From Tetradesmus obliquus (taxonomy: Eukaryota; Chlorophyta; Chlorophyceae; Sphaeropleales; Scenedesmaceae), in NCBI GenBank assembly GCA_030272155.1, contig CP126197.1, positions 3,898,001 to 3,962,000 on the forward strand: a DNA stretch of 64,000 nucleotides, in the 5' to 3' direction. Shown here one piece after another: positions 33,782 through 44,716 of this stretch. A model generated the notes under the pieces. It saw only the letters and a list, made by a program, of their open reading frames with translations, was not told the origin of the DNA and made no database searches. Numbering within the stretch: the first letter of the stretch is position 1; the number at the start of each line of letters is the position of its first letter. Position numbers and translations under genes: made by a program.

Positions 33782-34805
33782 GCTGACTAGTAGAGCTGCT
33801 CACAGGTGTCCAAAGCTGAACTCACAAGCCTTGCTTACTACAGCGTTCTCAGCACACTGCTGCTGTGCTGTGTGTACCCGATATGCTGTGGGCTGCAGCA
33901 AAGATTAGGTCAGCCACACATACTTTCATGATCTCAACGTTTTGATGAAATGTAGGACGGACGTTCGCACAACTCTGCTTGACGGTGCTCAACGCTGTCC
34001 CTGGCGTGTACTGTCACAGGTCGTGCAGCACGTAACTTGCACATTAGGAAATGACGTGTACTGTTCAGTGCCTTCGCAAACATTTGATCCGTCTTTCACG
34101 CCTCGGGCGTGCAGTGACAACATGACACAATTTGAATTATGAGTGTCACTTCAAGCACTGCTGCAGCCACACTGTGTCAAGTTACTCCTGCTTTTTCCGT
34201 GTGCAGCGCACTGTAACAAAGGGGTTATAACGTGCATACAGGTCAATTATTGCAAGCATAATGCAGCAGATTGAGGACTCACTGTATACCATGGCGACAC
34301 AGTTACATAATGACCGACACATCCTTGCCTTGCACCAAAGCTAAGGAGGACCATGCCCAGTGCAAGTGCGCATGACACACAAGTGAGGCCAATGCCACCA
34401 AAACAACGACAACACCTTGCATGCAGCGGCTGTACCGCCACTTGCAGAACTGATACACAGATGGCAACCAGCCACCTGTCCGACAGTGAGGCTTACCCCT
34501 ATCTACACCCTAGCCTGCCTGCAACCCACGCCCGGACCATTCAACTGCTGGTACCACAAACCGTACAAGCGAAAGGGAACACAATAGACCACCAGCAATA
34601 GCTGCACATGCTGCAACTGCATGATCCTGATGCGCCCAGCCACAGTCCGCCTTTGCTGCTGCCGCTGCTGCTGCTTGCAGGAACAGCAGCCACCGGGCTG
34701 CAGCAACGGTCCAATTGCTGCAGCTGTACTGCGCCACCTGCTGAGGGGCAGCAGATGCTGCAGCTTGCAGTGCTGCTGCTGCTGCTTTGCTGCTGCTGCT
34801 GCTGC
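33782..34805. other. Intergenic between eIF2-alpha stop and RecQ start
   Basis: RecQ promoter/5' UTR and eIF2-alpha 3' UTR, with CTG-rich stretches at 34650-34805. No coding exon recognised. Confidence 0.5.
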
Positions 34806-36454
34806 TTACACCTCCATGGTGAGAGGCGCATCCACGTTGATGTCTCCCATGCCGGTGTCCTCCTCCTCGTCATCGCTGTCAATGTCGCCGTCAACCTGCA
34901 CACACGCAGCAGCAGCAGCAGCAGCACAAGAGCAGCCGTCAGCAGCTAATCTGTCGAGCGCAGGATGCCGCCCTACCTGTGTTCGATGCAGACACAGCAC
35001 TACTACTGCAGCACTTCCGAACTCACAGTAAAATGTCCTTCACAAGCCATGTGATATAGAGCACACTCATTGCCCCTGATTCACAAGCACCTACATTCCT
35101 CTACGCTGCCCTGCCAACCCTTGCAAACAACCAGCCACGCACCTCCCTGTTGGCTGCCTCCAGCGCCTCCATCTTCTCAGCCAGCAGCCGGTCATCACGC
35201 TCGCTGACTGCGCGCGCCGCCTCCTTGACCGCCATCTTGCCCTTGGCGCCCTCTATGCTCTTCTGGCACGCCTCGCACGCAGCATTCAGCACCTGCGGCA
35301 GCAAGCAATCGCAGTTTTAAAGTTTCAGCTGAGAAAACAGCACCTGCGGCAGCACACATGATCCATAGCAGGCGCCAGTTGTGAGACAGATATCAGCTGC
35401 TGCAGGCTCATGTGGGAACAACATCAAAAGCAGATGCCTTCCTGTGAGTTGCAGACAGCAACTCTGGAAACTCCATGTTAACAGCAACTTTACCCAACAG
35501 GAAACTTCCACTGTGAGATCAAGAACGACATAACAAACAAGACACACGCGCCGCACCTCCACGCCCTTGGCCTTGTCCAGCGTGGCTGTGGTGAGCACAT
35601 ACAGCGGCGGCGCCACCAGCTTCATGCGCACGATGCTGCAGCCATACACACCACAACCCCCGGCACAACACTACAGCCACACATACCTCCACGCCCTTGG
35701 CCTTGTCCAGCGTGGCAGTCGTGAGCACGTACAGCGGCGGCGCCACCAGCTTCATGTGCACGGGGCACTCCTCTATACACAGACATGCACAACCCATCCA
35801 CAGCTGCACCAATGCCAAGTCCTCCGGCTGCTGAAACCAACACGCCAGCACCTTGCTGGATGTGGTTAATATAACAGCACCCCACAAAGTACGTGCAAGA
35901 GCTGCGCACAAATCTGCAAACAGACACACGCACCTCCACGCCCTTGGCCTTGTCCAGCGTTGCTGTGGTGAGCACGTACAGCGGCGGCGCCACCAGCTTC
36001 ATGCGCACGGGGCACTCCTCGCTGCTGCAGGCCTGCGCGGCGCGCATCGCGTCGCGGATGCGCTCCACGCCGTCATACGCGAAGCAGGTGAGCTCCACGT
36101 CGGCACGGATCTTGACCGGCTGCGGCGTCATGCGGCGCTTGATGTTCTTCAGCAGCGCCTCGTGCACCTGCATGGATGCGGCGGTGTTACACTGCCAGTT
36201 TGGATGCGCCGGTGTTATGTGATGTTCTTCAGCAGCGCCTCGTGCACCTGTATGGATGCGGCGGTGTTACAATGTCAGATTCAGCGCTGATTGAGCTGTG
36301 CTGACAGCTGAGCAGGCTACGCGTGGCTCCTGCCAGCGGCCACATGCCTGATCACCAGGCTGCTGCACTCATCAGCAGGTTCTTCTCCAGCATGGTTCTG
36401 ATTGAATACGGCCCTCCTCCACAAACCGTCGCAGCCACAGCCGCAGCCGCAGCC

Positions 36455-36490
<36 letters not shown>

Positions 36491-37377
36491 CCAGCGCACC
36501 TCTGGCGTGAGCACCGTCAGCGGCCCCCGCTCCCCCTCCAGCCGCTTCACAAGCGCCGCGCCATCTATCATGCTGAACACCAGAGCAGACCCAAACCTGA
36601 GCAGGCTGGGTGCGGCTGGGTGCGGCTTAGGTAGTTTCCTAAACCCCTGGTCACAGGGCTGCTACCAGTTGCCACATGTTGATGACGAATTAGATCTACA
36701 ACAAATAAATCAACAAAACCCCTTCTATAACCCCAGCATGGCAGCAGCAGGGCCAGCGCCAGCGCACCTCTAGTGTGAGCACCGTGAGCGGCCCCCGCTC
36801 CTCGTCCAGCCGCTTCACAAGCGCCGCGCTGTCCATCATGCTGAACACCAGAGCAGACCCAAACCTGAGCAGGCTGGGTGCGGCTCGGTGCGGCTTAGGT
36901 GGCTTCCTAAACCCCTGATCACAAGGCTGCTACCCCAGTTGCCACATGTTGATGGCTAACTAGATCTTTAACAAATAAATCAACAAAACCCCTTCTAAAA
37001 CCCCAGCATGGCAGCAGCAGGGCCAGCGCCAGCGCACCTCTGGTGTGAGCACCGTCAGCGGCCCCCGCTCCTCTTCGAGCCGCTTCACAAGCGCCGCGCC
37101 GTCATCTGCCACCATCAGCTTGAAGGCCTCAAAGGCGTGCCCGTACAGCTTGTACAGCGGCCACGCGATCTGCTTGTACAGGTCCTGCATATGCACAGTA
37201 AAACAAGAAACACAGGAGTCATGTAACTGAGGATGCAGCCGCAGCAGCATGAGCTTGAAAGCATCAAAGGCATGCCCGTACAGCTTGTACAGCGGCCACA
37301 CAATCTGATTGTACAGGTCCTGTGGCCGTGAAGATGATGATGTTGGGCGCGAGATATGCAGCAGCAGCAGCAGCAGA

Positions 37378-37413
<36 letters not shown>

Positions 37414-39454
37414 GGCAGCAGCAGCACAGTCGGCAGATGCCAATGCGTGGCCTCCTGGTTCTGGTTCGTTCGGGTTGTTGATTGTAGCAGCTGCATGTGA
37501 CTGCAAGCACGGTCAGTGCTGGTGTTGAGCTTGATGACACCAGGTGATTATGCTACTACTGGTTGCACCTGCCAGAACAACTGCTACCGCTGCTGCTGCT
37601 GCTGCTCAAACATAGCATTCAACAATTGAGCTGGCCTTGCCCTTCTCCTGATGGCGTCCTGTTTGCTTCCATGATGCCGCAGCTGCCACGCAAAGAACTA
37701 TGCAAAACCCGTCTGCAAACCCTACCTCTAGGTTCTCCCCGGTTGTCTCCGCCACGTGCCGCATGATGGAGTGCACCATCTTGCTCTTGTTAAAGCGGTC
37801 CTCACACTGCTGGATGTCCTCGGGTGACACGCGCCTGCAGGTGCAAGAACCATCAAACCACAATCAAAAATGATGCAACACAGGCGACCAACTGACGCAA
37901 CATGATGAACCAACGCAGGTCCACAAAATGCTACACATCAGCATGTCAATGACCGCCCTGGCACTCCTGTGCTGCCAGTTGCCAGCTAAGTCACCCCGCA
38001 GGTTGCGTGGTGCCTTTGCTCCAGTATACCAGTAGGCTGGCTACAGCTGCAGCCATGCCTTCTGCTGTTGCTGAACGCAGCTGCCACACCACAACACCTG
38101 CCATACTGCCGTGCTGTTGCTGCTGCCGCCGCCATGTCCTGTGTCACCGCTGCCGCCGCTGCTGCAGTGCTGCAATCCCCCGCTGCTGCCCCTGCCGTCG
38201 CCACTGCTGGTGCAGCCGTTGCTGCTGCCGCAGCCGCTGCTGCCACCACCGCAGATGCTGTTGCTGCTGCGCACCTTTTTGAGAGGTCGATGTATCCCTT
38301 GTCCTTGTCCACACGCAGCACCATCACAGGCTCTTGCCGGCCAACCTGAACACGCCAGCAGCCGCAGCAGCAGATGCAGATGCAGCATAAACGTGAGCTC
38401 CAGACGATCACTGTTAAGCAGAGAGCAGCATGTTTGCGGCAAGCTTGACGAGCACACCACACGCTACTGAATGATGCAGCTGCTGATGATGTTGCTGACA
38501 AGCATGCGGCAGCCGGGTGCTTCACAGGCTGCTGCAGCTGCAGGGACGTCTGATGGTCAAGGCTGCTACTGCCAGTGGCGCAGCCTTTGAAACGGCTGCT
38601 GAGTGAAGTGGGTGTGCAGCCAACTGCGGGTGCAGCACTGATGCATGACCTGCACAATCTGCTACAACTGCTGCTGCTGCTGCAGCAAGAGTGGTCCACA
38701 GCATACATATCATGGTCATCCTCTACGAGTTGGCCCCCAGTGTGCTTGCTGCTGGTGATCAGGCTGATATGCAGCCAACATGACTGCAATACAGCTGCAC
38801 TGTTTCCCGTATTTTGCTATTCATCCAGCCTAAAGATTATCGTTCTGCTGCTGTTGCTGCTGAGGAGGCTGGAACACAGCAGGCACTGCTGTTGACGCAC
38901 TGCTCTTGCAGCTGCAGCTCCTCGTGCGCACACTATTTGCCCAGCTGCAGCACCTACAGCTCTACTGCTGCAGATGCTGCTGTATTGCCTCATCATGAAC
39001 ACCATCATGCCAAGATGCATGCTTATGCAGCGCTGCTCACTTTGATGAGCTTTGTGATGGACCTGATGCGCCGCCGTGACAGCTCAGAGAGCAGGATCAT
39101 GCCCTCAATGCCGTTGTACTCCAGCAGCGATACGTAAGCACCCATCTCTGCTATGGACTTGACCTGTTCAGGCATTGCAGCAGTGGCAGCAGCGCAGTAG
39201 ATGTGAGTGCGCAGCGCAGTGGCCTGCGCGCCTGCTGCTGTTGGGTTTCCTGCAGGCACTAAAACATCCTAGGGCAGGCATTTGTTCATATAATACTTTT
39301 GCTTGAACTGCTGCATTAGATCACGGAGATGCATGGCCAACTGCTGCAAATGATTGCAGGAGCAGCAGCTGCACCCTCTCACCTGCACCATGACCACGTC
39401 GTCCACCTCCGGATACTTTGCCTCATACATGCGACTATCTTGATGTACCGACAT
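34806..39454 (-). CDS. EIF2A: Eukaryotic translation initiation factor 2 subunit alpha
   Basis: Alpha subunit of the GTP-binding eIF2 complex that delivers initiator tRNA to the 40S ribosome; cytosolic. Exons (minus): 39454-39383, 39163-39041, 38345-38275, 37834-37726, 37184-37038, 36167-35934, 35292-35143, 34895-34806; 331 residues, a normal length, phases 0, 0, 2, 0, 0, 0, 0. It starts [20 protein letters not shown], like plant eIF2-alpha. The S1 domain includes [19 protein letters not shown]. The kinase target loop [11 protein letters not shown] is intact, with the regulatory serine (human Ser51) at residue 53, bases 39077-39079. Later blocks: [67 protein letters not shown], and an acidic tail [14 protein letters not shown]. 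The final GTG TAA forms a TGTAA motif at the stop. The symbol follows common plant usage; vertebrate usage is EIF2S1. Confidence 0.96.
35550..35770 (-). repeat. Two decoy copies of eIF2-alpha exon 36167-35934 3' end with donors
   Basis: The last 75-80 exon bases ([20 protein letters not shown] region) recur at about 35557-35632 and 35692-35765, each followed in the gene direction by GTGCGG or GTATGT donors. Spacings are about 240 and 136 bases. The nearer copy shares CGGGGCACTCCTC with the true exon, so its match extends further. Confidence 0.92.
36205..36260 (-). repeat. Decoy copy of eIF2-alpha exon 36167 start
   Basis: Copies acceptor (ATACAG) and the first ~30 exon bases (VHEALLKNI region) plus intron flank gatgcggcggtgttacantg, about 80 bases upstream. 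Confidence 0.85.
36480..37000 (-). repeat. Two large (~270 bp) copies of eIF2-alpha exon 37184-37038 3' part plus intron
   Basis: Each copy holds the last ~75 exon bases ([12 protein letters not shown] region), the GTGCGC donor and about 180 bases of intron (ccaaacctgagcaggctggg, then ccccttctataaccccagca). Donor junctions lie at 36499/36500, 36767/36768 and the functional 37037/37038; spacings 268 and 270. The middle copy and the functional one differ at few positions, so the duplication is recent. Confidence 0.93.
37225..37330 (-). repeat. Decoy copy of eIF2-alpha exon 37184 start
   Basis: About 75 exon bases ([18 protein letters not shown]) with a CACAG acceptor at 37319, exactly 135 bases upstream of the functional acceptor at 37184. 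The same exon is thus copied at both ends. Confidence 0.92.
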
Positions 39455-42029
39455 TTTGACTATGTTTTGTGAAAGCTGCAGCGATCTATGCTGGTCCCAA
39501 AGGCCTTGGCCGCCTCCGTCCCGTACAATGCAACCGCGGCTGAGACCTATCGCAAAGCTTACAGCTCGTTTAACAAAAGCACCTGAGGTGTGTTTGGTGC
39601 AGGACTGGCTTTGAACATCACTGTAGGGCGAAAGTAACAAGTGTTTATCGCTCTGAACGACCTCTGAATGACCTAACGGCAACAACTGTGGATCAATACG
39701 GCTTTAAATTTGTGGATGTATATTGATCTGCAACCTTGCCCTTGTCAGTGCAACCAGGTACAATTGTACTGGTCAGCAGGCAGGCAGGCAGACAACAGAT
39801 TGCATGCCTTGCCATGCACAAGATGGTACCTACACCAGCAGCGGCTTCCCGAGCGCACACTTTGTTGTTTATAGCATTAATATTTTTTTTACCAGGCAGA
39901 GAGAGTGTGTGCCCGGACGAATGAGAAGCACAGCTGCCATGGCATGCACACCACTGGTGGTCCCTGTATGATACAGGTTGCCGCAAGGTGGCGGCCAGTA
40001 CTTCTTAGAAGTGCCTGTACAAATGCCTACTGTGGCACTGTAGCAGCGTATTGTGTGGTGGCAACTTCACGAGCACACAGCTGCTGCAGCCTGCAGCTCA
40101 GGCTGAGCTGCAGGACATGCAAAAGACAACACAACATGCAGCATTAAGCCGGCTGACTGCAGAATACAGGCGTTTGATCACATACTATTTAGTATGATCA
40201 CATACTACGTAGTACGTTGAGCAACGGTGCGGTAGCGCAGAAAACGTGCGCGCAGTGCTTTACACTAGCTCACACGCCCGCGTTGACGACATATGACATC
40301 AGCATATGGCATGCTAAGCCCTAAGGGTGCGCTGCAACGAATAATCATGCGCCGTGCAATGCACACAAAGCAAGCTGGACCTGCCTTCAAAAGGCCAGCA
40401 TCCTGCAACCTGCGGGATGCGCAGCTGCACAGAGACTGTGCAGTTGATGTGGCTTTTTGCATGCACACCAACCTCTGTACAACGAAACCATTTGTGTAGA
40501 GGAGCCGTGGCTGCACATTGCTTCCTCAACAGCCTGCCAATGTTATCATACCACAATGCAGCAGTCACTACTTTGGTAGCAGCAACTTCTACTGCAGCCT
40601 CCTGTGACTCACATCTGAGCTGATAAAAAAAACATCTGCAGCAGCTGGCCTCCATGTAATCAACATCCTGCAGCTAAATCAACCATTGGCTGACCACCCT
40701 GAACCACTCCTGTAGTTTGAGTTTATACCACCACACATGGGCATCACCCGCAGCTGCGTCAACCGCCTGCAACATCATCACACCCATGCCTATATCAAAC
40801 ACACGCGGCAACAATCGTGCCTGCCACGTTGGCCTGATCTCTGATTTTTTCACCTCTGCTGCTGCCATGCACATGCAGATGGGCACCTGCCAGCCTTTGA
40901 CACAGCTGTGGGGACCCGCCTAAAACATGGCACCACAGCACAAGCATGAAGCCAACGCCACAGCTGCTGCAGCAGCTGCACAAAACCCAGCACGCTTCAC
41001 AGAGCTGGTCTAATCCCCTCTTTCAGTGAAAACCTGCGCTGAAACTGCTGTCAACTTGAAGTGCATGACATCTAGATCTGCCATAACTATCGCTCATGCT
41101 CGAGTGTGCATGCCACTTTGTACAACTCTGTACAACTCCAGCACTCCATGGCCCAGTGGTACTGCAACACACAACACGCTAACAGACATGGTCCCCAACC
41201 AGCATAGCGCATGTGGCAGCTACGTAAGAACAGAAGGGGCGCAATGCAGCCGTGCTGCAACATCAGCTGACAGTGCGCTCCAAGAGCTGCCGAAAACAGA
41301 CTGAGATTTGCGCAAGTTGGCCCTGAACTAGTGCAGGCTGTGGTGTTGTCGAAAGTTGTACTACAGTAGTACTGCTCAGGGGACGAGGAGGCCCGATGCT
41401 GAAAAGAGGATGGAACGAGGTGATGCTGGTGAGGGCTGAGAACATTGCGCAGTTGAAGAGCCCGGGAAAAGATGTCCGCCGCGAGGTCAACTTGCCCAGC
41501 TGCAGCCTCAGACTGCTGCGTCACACCACAGGAAAGAGCAGCACTGCAGCTTCAACTGCCACCAGGTGTGGCGACTGCGCCCTTGGAGGTGGTGCAGTGT
41601 GCCTGCCATCGGATAAAAGCGCGGCGGCATGATCAAGGGTTCGATCCCAGGTTTGTCTTCCCAGCGCGATGCATGTCAGTATGATTGGGAAGCTGCTCAC
41701 TGCATTGACTTGCAGAAGCACAGCAACCCTTGCCCTGCTGCATTTGAAACATGCAAAGGCTTACAACAACGTACAGGACGCCGACACACTGTTTGGTGTG
41801 ACTTCATCATGATGACCAGTAATGTTACTTTGCCCGCAGCGCCTGCTTCACCAAGCATGCCTGAGAAGCAACTTCAAGCATGACACTTGAGGTTGCTACT
41901 GCACATAAAAGACAGGTGACAGGATCAGCACTGCTAGCAGCACAAACAACTGCTGCTAGTTCGACAAGCTGCTTTTGCTCACCAAGTCCAGGTGGATGGC
42001 ATCCTGCAGTGTTGTGCCCTGTGGTGCCA
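39455..42029. other. Long intergenic stretch upstream of eIF2-alpha
   Basis: Contains the eIF2-alpha promoter/5' UTR, a GCAG tetranucleotide run near 39776, one copy of a dispersed repeat (separate entry) and an open stretch near 41396-41500 (MLKRGWNEVMLVRAENIAQL) that I cannot place in any gene. No gene recognised. Confidence 0.5.
40340..40620 (-). repeat. Dispersed repeat, copy 1
   Basis: On the minus strand this stretch matches 44825-45090 on the plus strand: shared blocks include gaggttggtgtgca, gccacatca, catcccgc and ggatgc in the same order. The copies are inverted relative to each other and diverged. No terminal repeats or coding function were seen. Confidence 0.65.
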
Positions 42030-42602
42030 TCAAGCGGCTGTGGTTGCAGACATTCGCTGCCTTGCCTGTACTGCCTGATCCACCAAGGACTGGAGGTAAG
42101 AATTTGCTTGGTGGGAGGCCAGCAGCAGTTCTTCATACTGCTCTTTGCTCATGCGTTTGAAGTGATCTTCCAGTTGCTGCTTGGCATTTTCCCTGCTGAT
42201 GTAGCGTGGCCACACCCCCTTGAATCGATCCCACAGATTCCTCACACCAGCACAGAAGGTGGACCAAGCGGACGCCCATGCCTCCTTCAGCTTCTGCTTC
42301 AGCTGCTTCATGTACTGTGGAAGGTCCTGCAGCACCTTGACTAGGCTCTGGAAGCCAAGGTACACGCAGTCCTCCATATCTTTGAAGTAGTCCGGAAACA
42401 GCGCCGCTGCCAGCCGCAAAATTGTCAGTAACAAGCCTGCCATTACAGCGGAGACGCCAGTGGGGTCCGCCAGCACTACAAACACGCCAGCAGCGACGAA
42501 TGCTGCAATCACCGCCGACCTGCCGATCCTTCGCCTGGTCGCCTCGCTCAAATGGCGCAATTCATCTCCTTCGACCACGGGAGTGCTGGCACACAGCCCC
42601 AT
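42030..42602 (-). CDS. Small membrane protein with N-myristoylation-like start, unknown family
   Basis: Single-exon gene, 190 residues. The N-terminus MGLCASTP fits an N-myristoylation signal (Gly2, Ser6) next to a Cys that could be palmitoylated. Residues 26-70 hold two hydrophobic segments (SAVIAAFVAAGVFVVLA and VSAVMAGLLLTILRLAAAL). The rest is amphipathic and Trp/Lys-rich (LKEAWASAWSTFCAGVRNLW, EQYEELLLASHQANSYLQSL), suggesting helices on a membrane surface. I do not recognise a family. The long open frame with an even amino-acid mix and a plausible start supports a real gene. The 5' UTR contains a (CTG)23 tract eight bases before the ATG. Only the first nine bases upstream separate the tract from the start, so repeat length could affect translation. 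Confidence 0.65.
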   Translation of the reverse strand: MGLCASTPVVEGDELRHLSEATRRRIGRSAVIAAFVAAGVFVVLADPTGVSAVMAGLLLTILRLAAALFPDYFKDMEDCVYLGFQSLVKVLQDLPQYMKQLKQKLKEAWASAWSTFCAGVRNLWDRFKGVWPRYISRENAKQQLEDHFKRMSKEQYEELLLASHQANSYLQSLVDQAVQARQRMSATTAA

Positions 42603-42609
42603 GCTTTCT

Positions 42610-42610
<1 letters not shown>

Positions 42611-42679
<69 letters not shown>
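42611..42679 (-). repeat. (CTG)23 in the 5' UTR of the 42030-42602 gene
   Basis: Twenty-three perfect CAG units on the plus strand, i.e. CTG in the sense of the minus-strand gene, ending eight bases before its ATG. It could alternatively end in a CAG acceptor of a 5' UTR intron. Confidence 0.9.
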
Positions 42680-42681
<2 letters not shown>

Positions 42682-42814
42682 CACGGGACACACGCTCAGC
42701 AGCACAAGATCGGCCAACCAGACACACTCAGGACTCGGTTGTCTAGATGCCACAATGGGAAACACTCGTCTCCTCACGGGCGTGCTGGGCAGCATCAGAA
42801 CATATACATCTGTA

Positions 42815-42867
42815 TACGTACTTCTCTAGAGCGCGGGGAGAAGTACGTACTTCTCTAGAGCGCGGGG
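42815..42867. promoter_or_regulatory. Inverted and direct repeat between divergent genes
   Basis: A perfect 12-base inverted repeat (tacgtacttctc ... gagaagtacgta) at 42815-42826 and 42838-42849 with an 11-base spacer. The segment acgtacttctctagagcgcg is also repeated directly 28 bases on (42816 and 42844). It lies about 210 bases upstream of the minus gene and about 540 bases upstream of the plus gene. A regulatory role is inference. Confidence 0.5.
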
Positions 42868-43404
42868 AACGCAGCTTCCATTGGAACCCACCAGCTTGAT
42901 GGACAGCGTTTAGCGCACCTGCAATGCTTGTTTGCTGCTTTTTAGTATACTCGACAAACGTTGTGCTGCTCCGCCTCTTTGACCCACGGCGTCAGAGTTG
43001 GCAGAGTGTTGCCCTTTGTTCAGTAAAGGAGGGCTACACGGACTGCACAACTACAGGCGTGAGGTGCAAACTGTGTTGAGGGCATAAGACGCATTGCTTT
43101 ACCGCAGGAAGTGTCGTGTTCTCTGTTATGTGACACCCAGCTAGCTGACCTTCCGAAGGTGACCTTCGGGCAGCTGCGTGCAGTCCCATTGTGGAGCCCA
43201 CCTTGGCGTATATCACCACGTTCCAGTTGCAACCTCATAAGGTGTAGACTTGCTCCAACGGTAGCAAAGCGCGAACGTCTGTTTTGTAAGCAAATCTCCG
43301 GCTGACGTCGCTCTCCACAGCACACTCCATCAGCGAAGCGGCTGCCCGCTGACACAATTCGTAGACCTTGCTTAGCCTTCTGAACAAACTCGAGTGCTGC
43401 AAAC

Positions 43405-44716
43405 ATGGCACATGCTCCTGATGGGTCTCCTGCTGGGGTGGCGCAGCAGAGCATTTCAGGGCCACGGCTTGACCTCGAGCTTATGAAGAAAAACATCGCC
43501 GAATCTCAGCAGAAAAGAAACGCGATAGCAGTACACATGGCGCAAGTGCTGGGCGGCGATGCCAACAACGTAGCTACACACCAAGACGTAGTTGCACCTC
43601 AGCCGCAGCTGAGCCAGCGGGAGTTGGAGATCAAGATAGAGGCAGCTGCGCGTGCCTCCGCTGCAGCAGATGCACGACTGGCAAACTATCTAATTGACCA
43701 GGTCTCACATCATGTTGCTCCGGCGAGCGAAGCGCCAGGTGAGCTGACGCTGTTGGTGCGCAGGTTTCAGCAAGCATGTGCAGGCCTGTGCATTCCTAGG
43801 ATCGCAACAGCTGGGCGTACAACAAGCGTTAGCTTTCAGCCAAGCCTGCAAGTCTAACATTTGCTGTCTTAGGACGTACCATGCAGTATCTCAGGCTTGC
43901 TGCAACACCCGCATGTGCTGCCCCTCCGCAGCCGGCACTGGAGGCGTCTACAACATTTTGCGTGCAGCGCTCCTGGGCGGTGGGCAGCAGCGCTCACATC
44001 ACGCCAATGTTGCAGCGGCCGAAGGCGTGAGTGTCCTGCAGCAAGGAGCGGAGGCAGCACACTGGATTCATGAGCAGCACGCAAGCGCAGCACCACAGCC
44101 GGAGCCAAAGCCACAGGCACGGCGCTCCTGGTAAGCAGGGACTGCCGCCAACATGTCATATATGTTTTAGGGCATGTTTATCAGGCTGACTCAAGGGTCA
44201 TGCTCCTGCTGGAACACCCTGGTAGCCATGATTGGCTTGCATATTGACAAAGCATTGCTGGCATTGGGGCAGCAAGATGTCAACTCAACAGATAGGTATG
44301 TGTGTGCCCGCAGATACACACATGTGGTCTGCTATGATCAGTCACTACCCATGTTGTGGATGTAGCAGAGCACTGCTGGCTGTGTCCTGCAGAGACTCAT
44401 TGAGCAGCTTGCCTGCCATGCTGACATGCCCTGCGTTTGGCAGGTGTCCGTGGAAATCACTCGCCAATCATGCCGCCGCGCTGTCGTGTTCAATGGCAGG
44501 CTGCGCCCAAACAGCAGCAGGGGCCGCCGCATCCTCGCGGTAGTCGTAGCTGCAGTGCTGCTGCTGATGCTGGCAGTGGCTGTAGCAGCAGGCGTGGCGC
44601 TGCAGCCCAGGAGTGCAGCTGCGCAAGTAGTCCTTGCAGTGGAGCTGTCCCCGAGCCCCTCGCCAGCGCTGATGTCTCCCAGCCCATCGCCGGCACCGGT
44701 CCTCCCCAGCCCCTGA
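43405..44716 (+). CDS. Unidentified tail-anchored membrane protein
   Basis: Model: exons 43405-43738, 43932-44130, 44371-44716 (292 residues). The first junction is sound (phase 1). The second is less certain: the donor TG/GTAAGC at 44131 is good, but the acceptor GCAGAG at 44371 was chosen because it keeps the reading frame. The N-terminal part is soluble and partly helical (LELMKKNIAESQQKRN, SQRELEIKIEAAARASAAAD). The C-terminal exon has a strong membrane helix (ILAVVVAAVLLLMLAVAVAA), preceded by basic residues and followed by a Pro/Ser-rich tail (SPSPSPAPVLPSP). I do not recognise a family; a SNARE-like layout was considered but no heptad core was found. Confidence 0.5.

Larger units (their letters stand above)
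42603..43404. other. Divergent intergenic region
   Basis: Separates minus-strand gene 42030-42602 from plus-strand gene 43405-44716; holds the (CTG)23 tract and the inverted repeat. Presumed bidirectional promoter region; no coding exon seen. Confidence 0.5.

Noticed and set aside
41396-41632. Plus-strand open frame with MLKRGWNEVMLVRAENIAQL
   Set aside because: Reasonable composition but no partner exons, no family match and an equally open minus-strand frame; left as intergenic.
41635-41655. tRNA-like B box (agggttcgatccca)
   Set aside because: Only two of five T-stem pairs form and no acceptor stem was found.
42422-42858. Plus-strand poly-Gln/poly-Ala open frames
   Set aside because: Shadows of the (CAG)23 tract and of the minus-strand gene 42030-42602.
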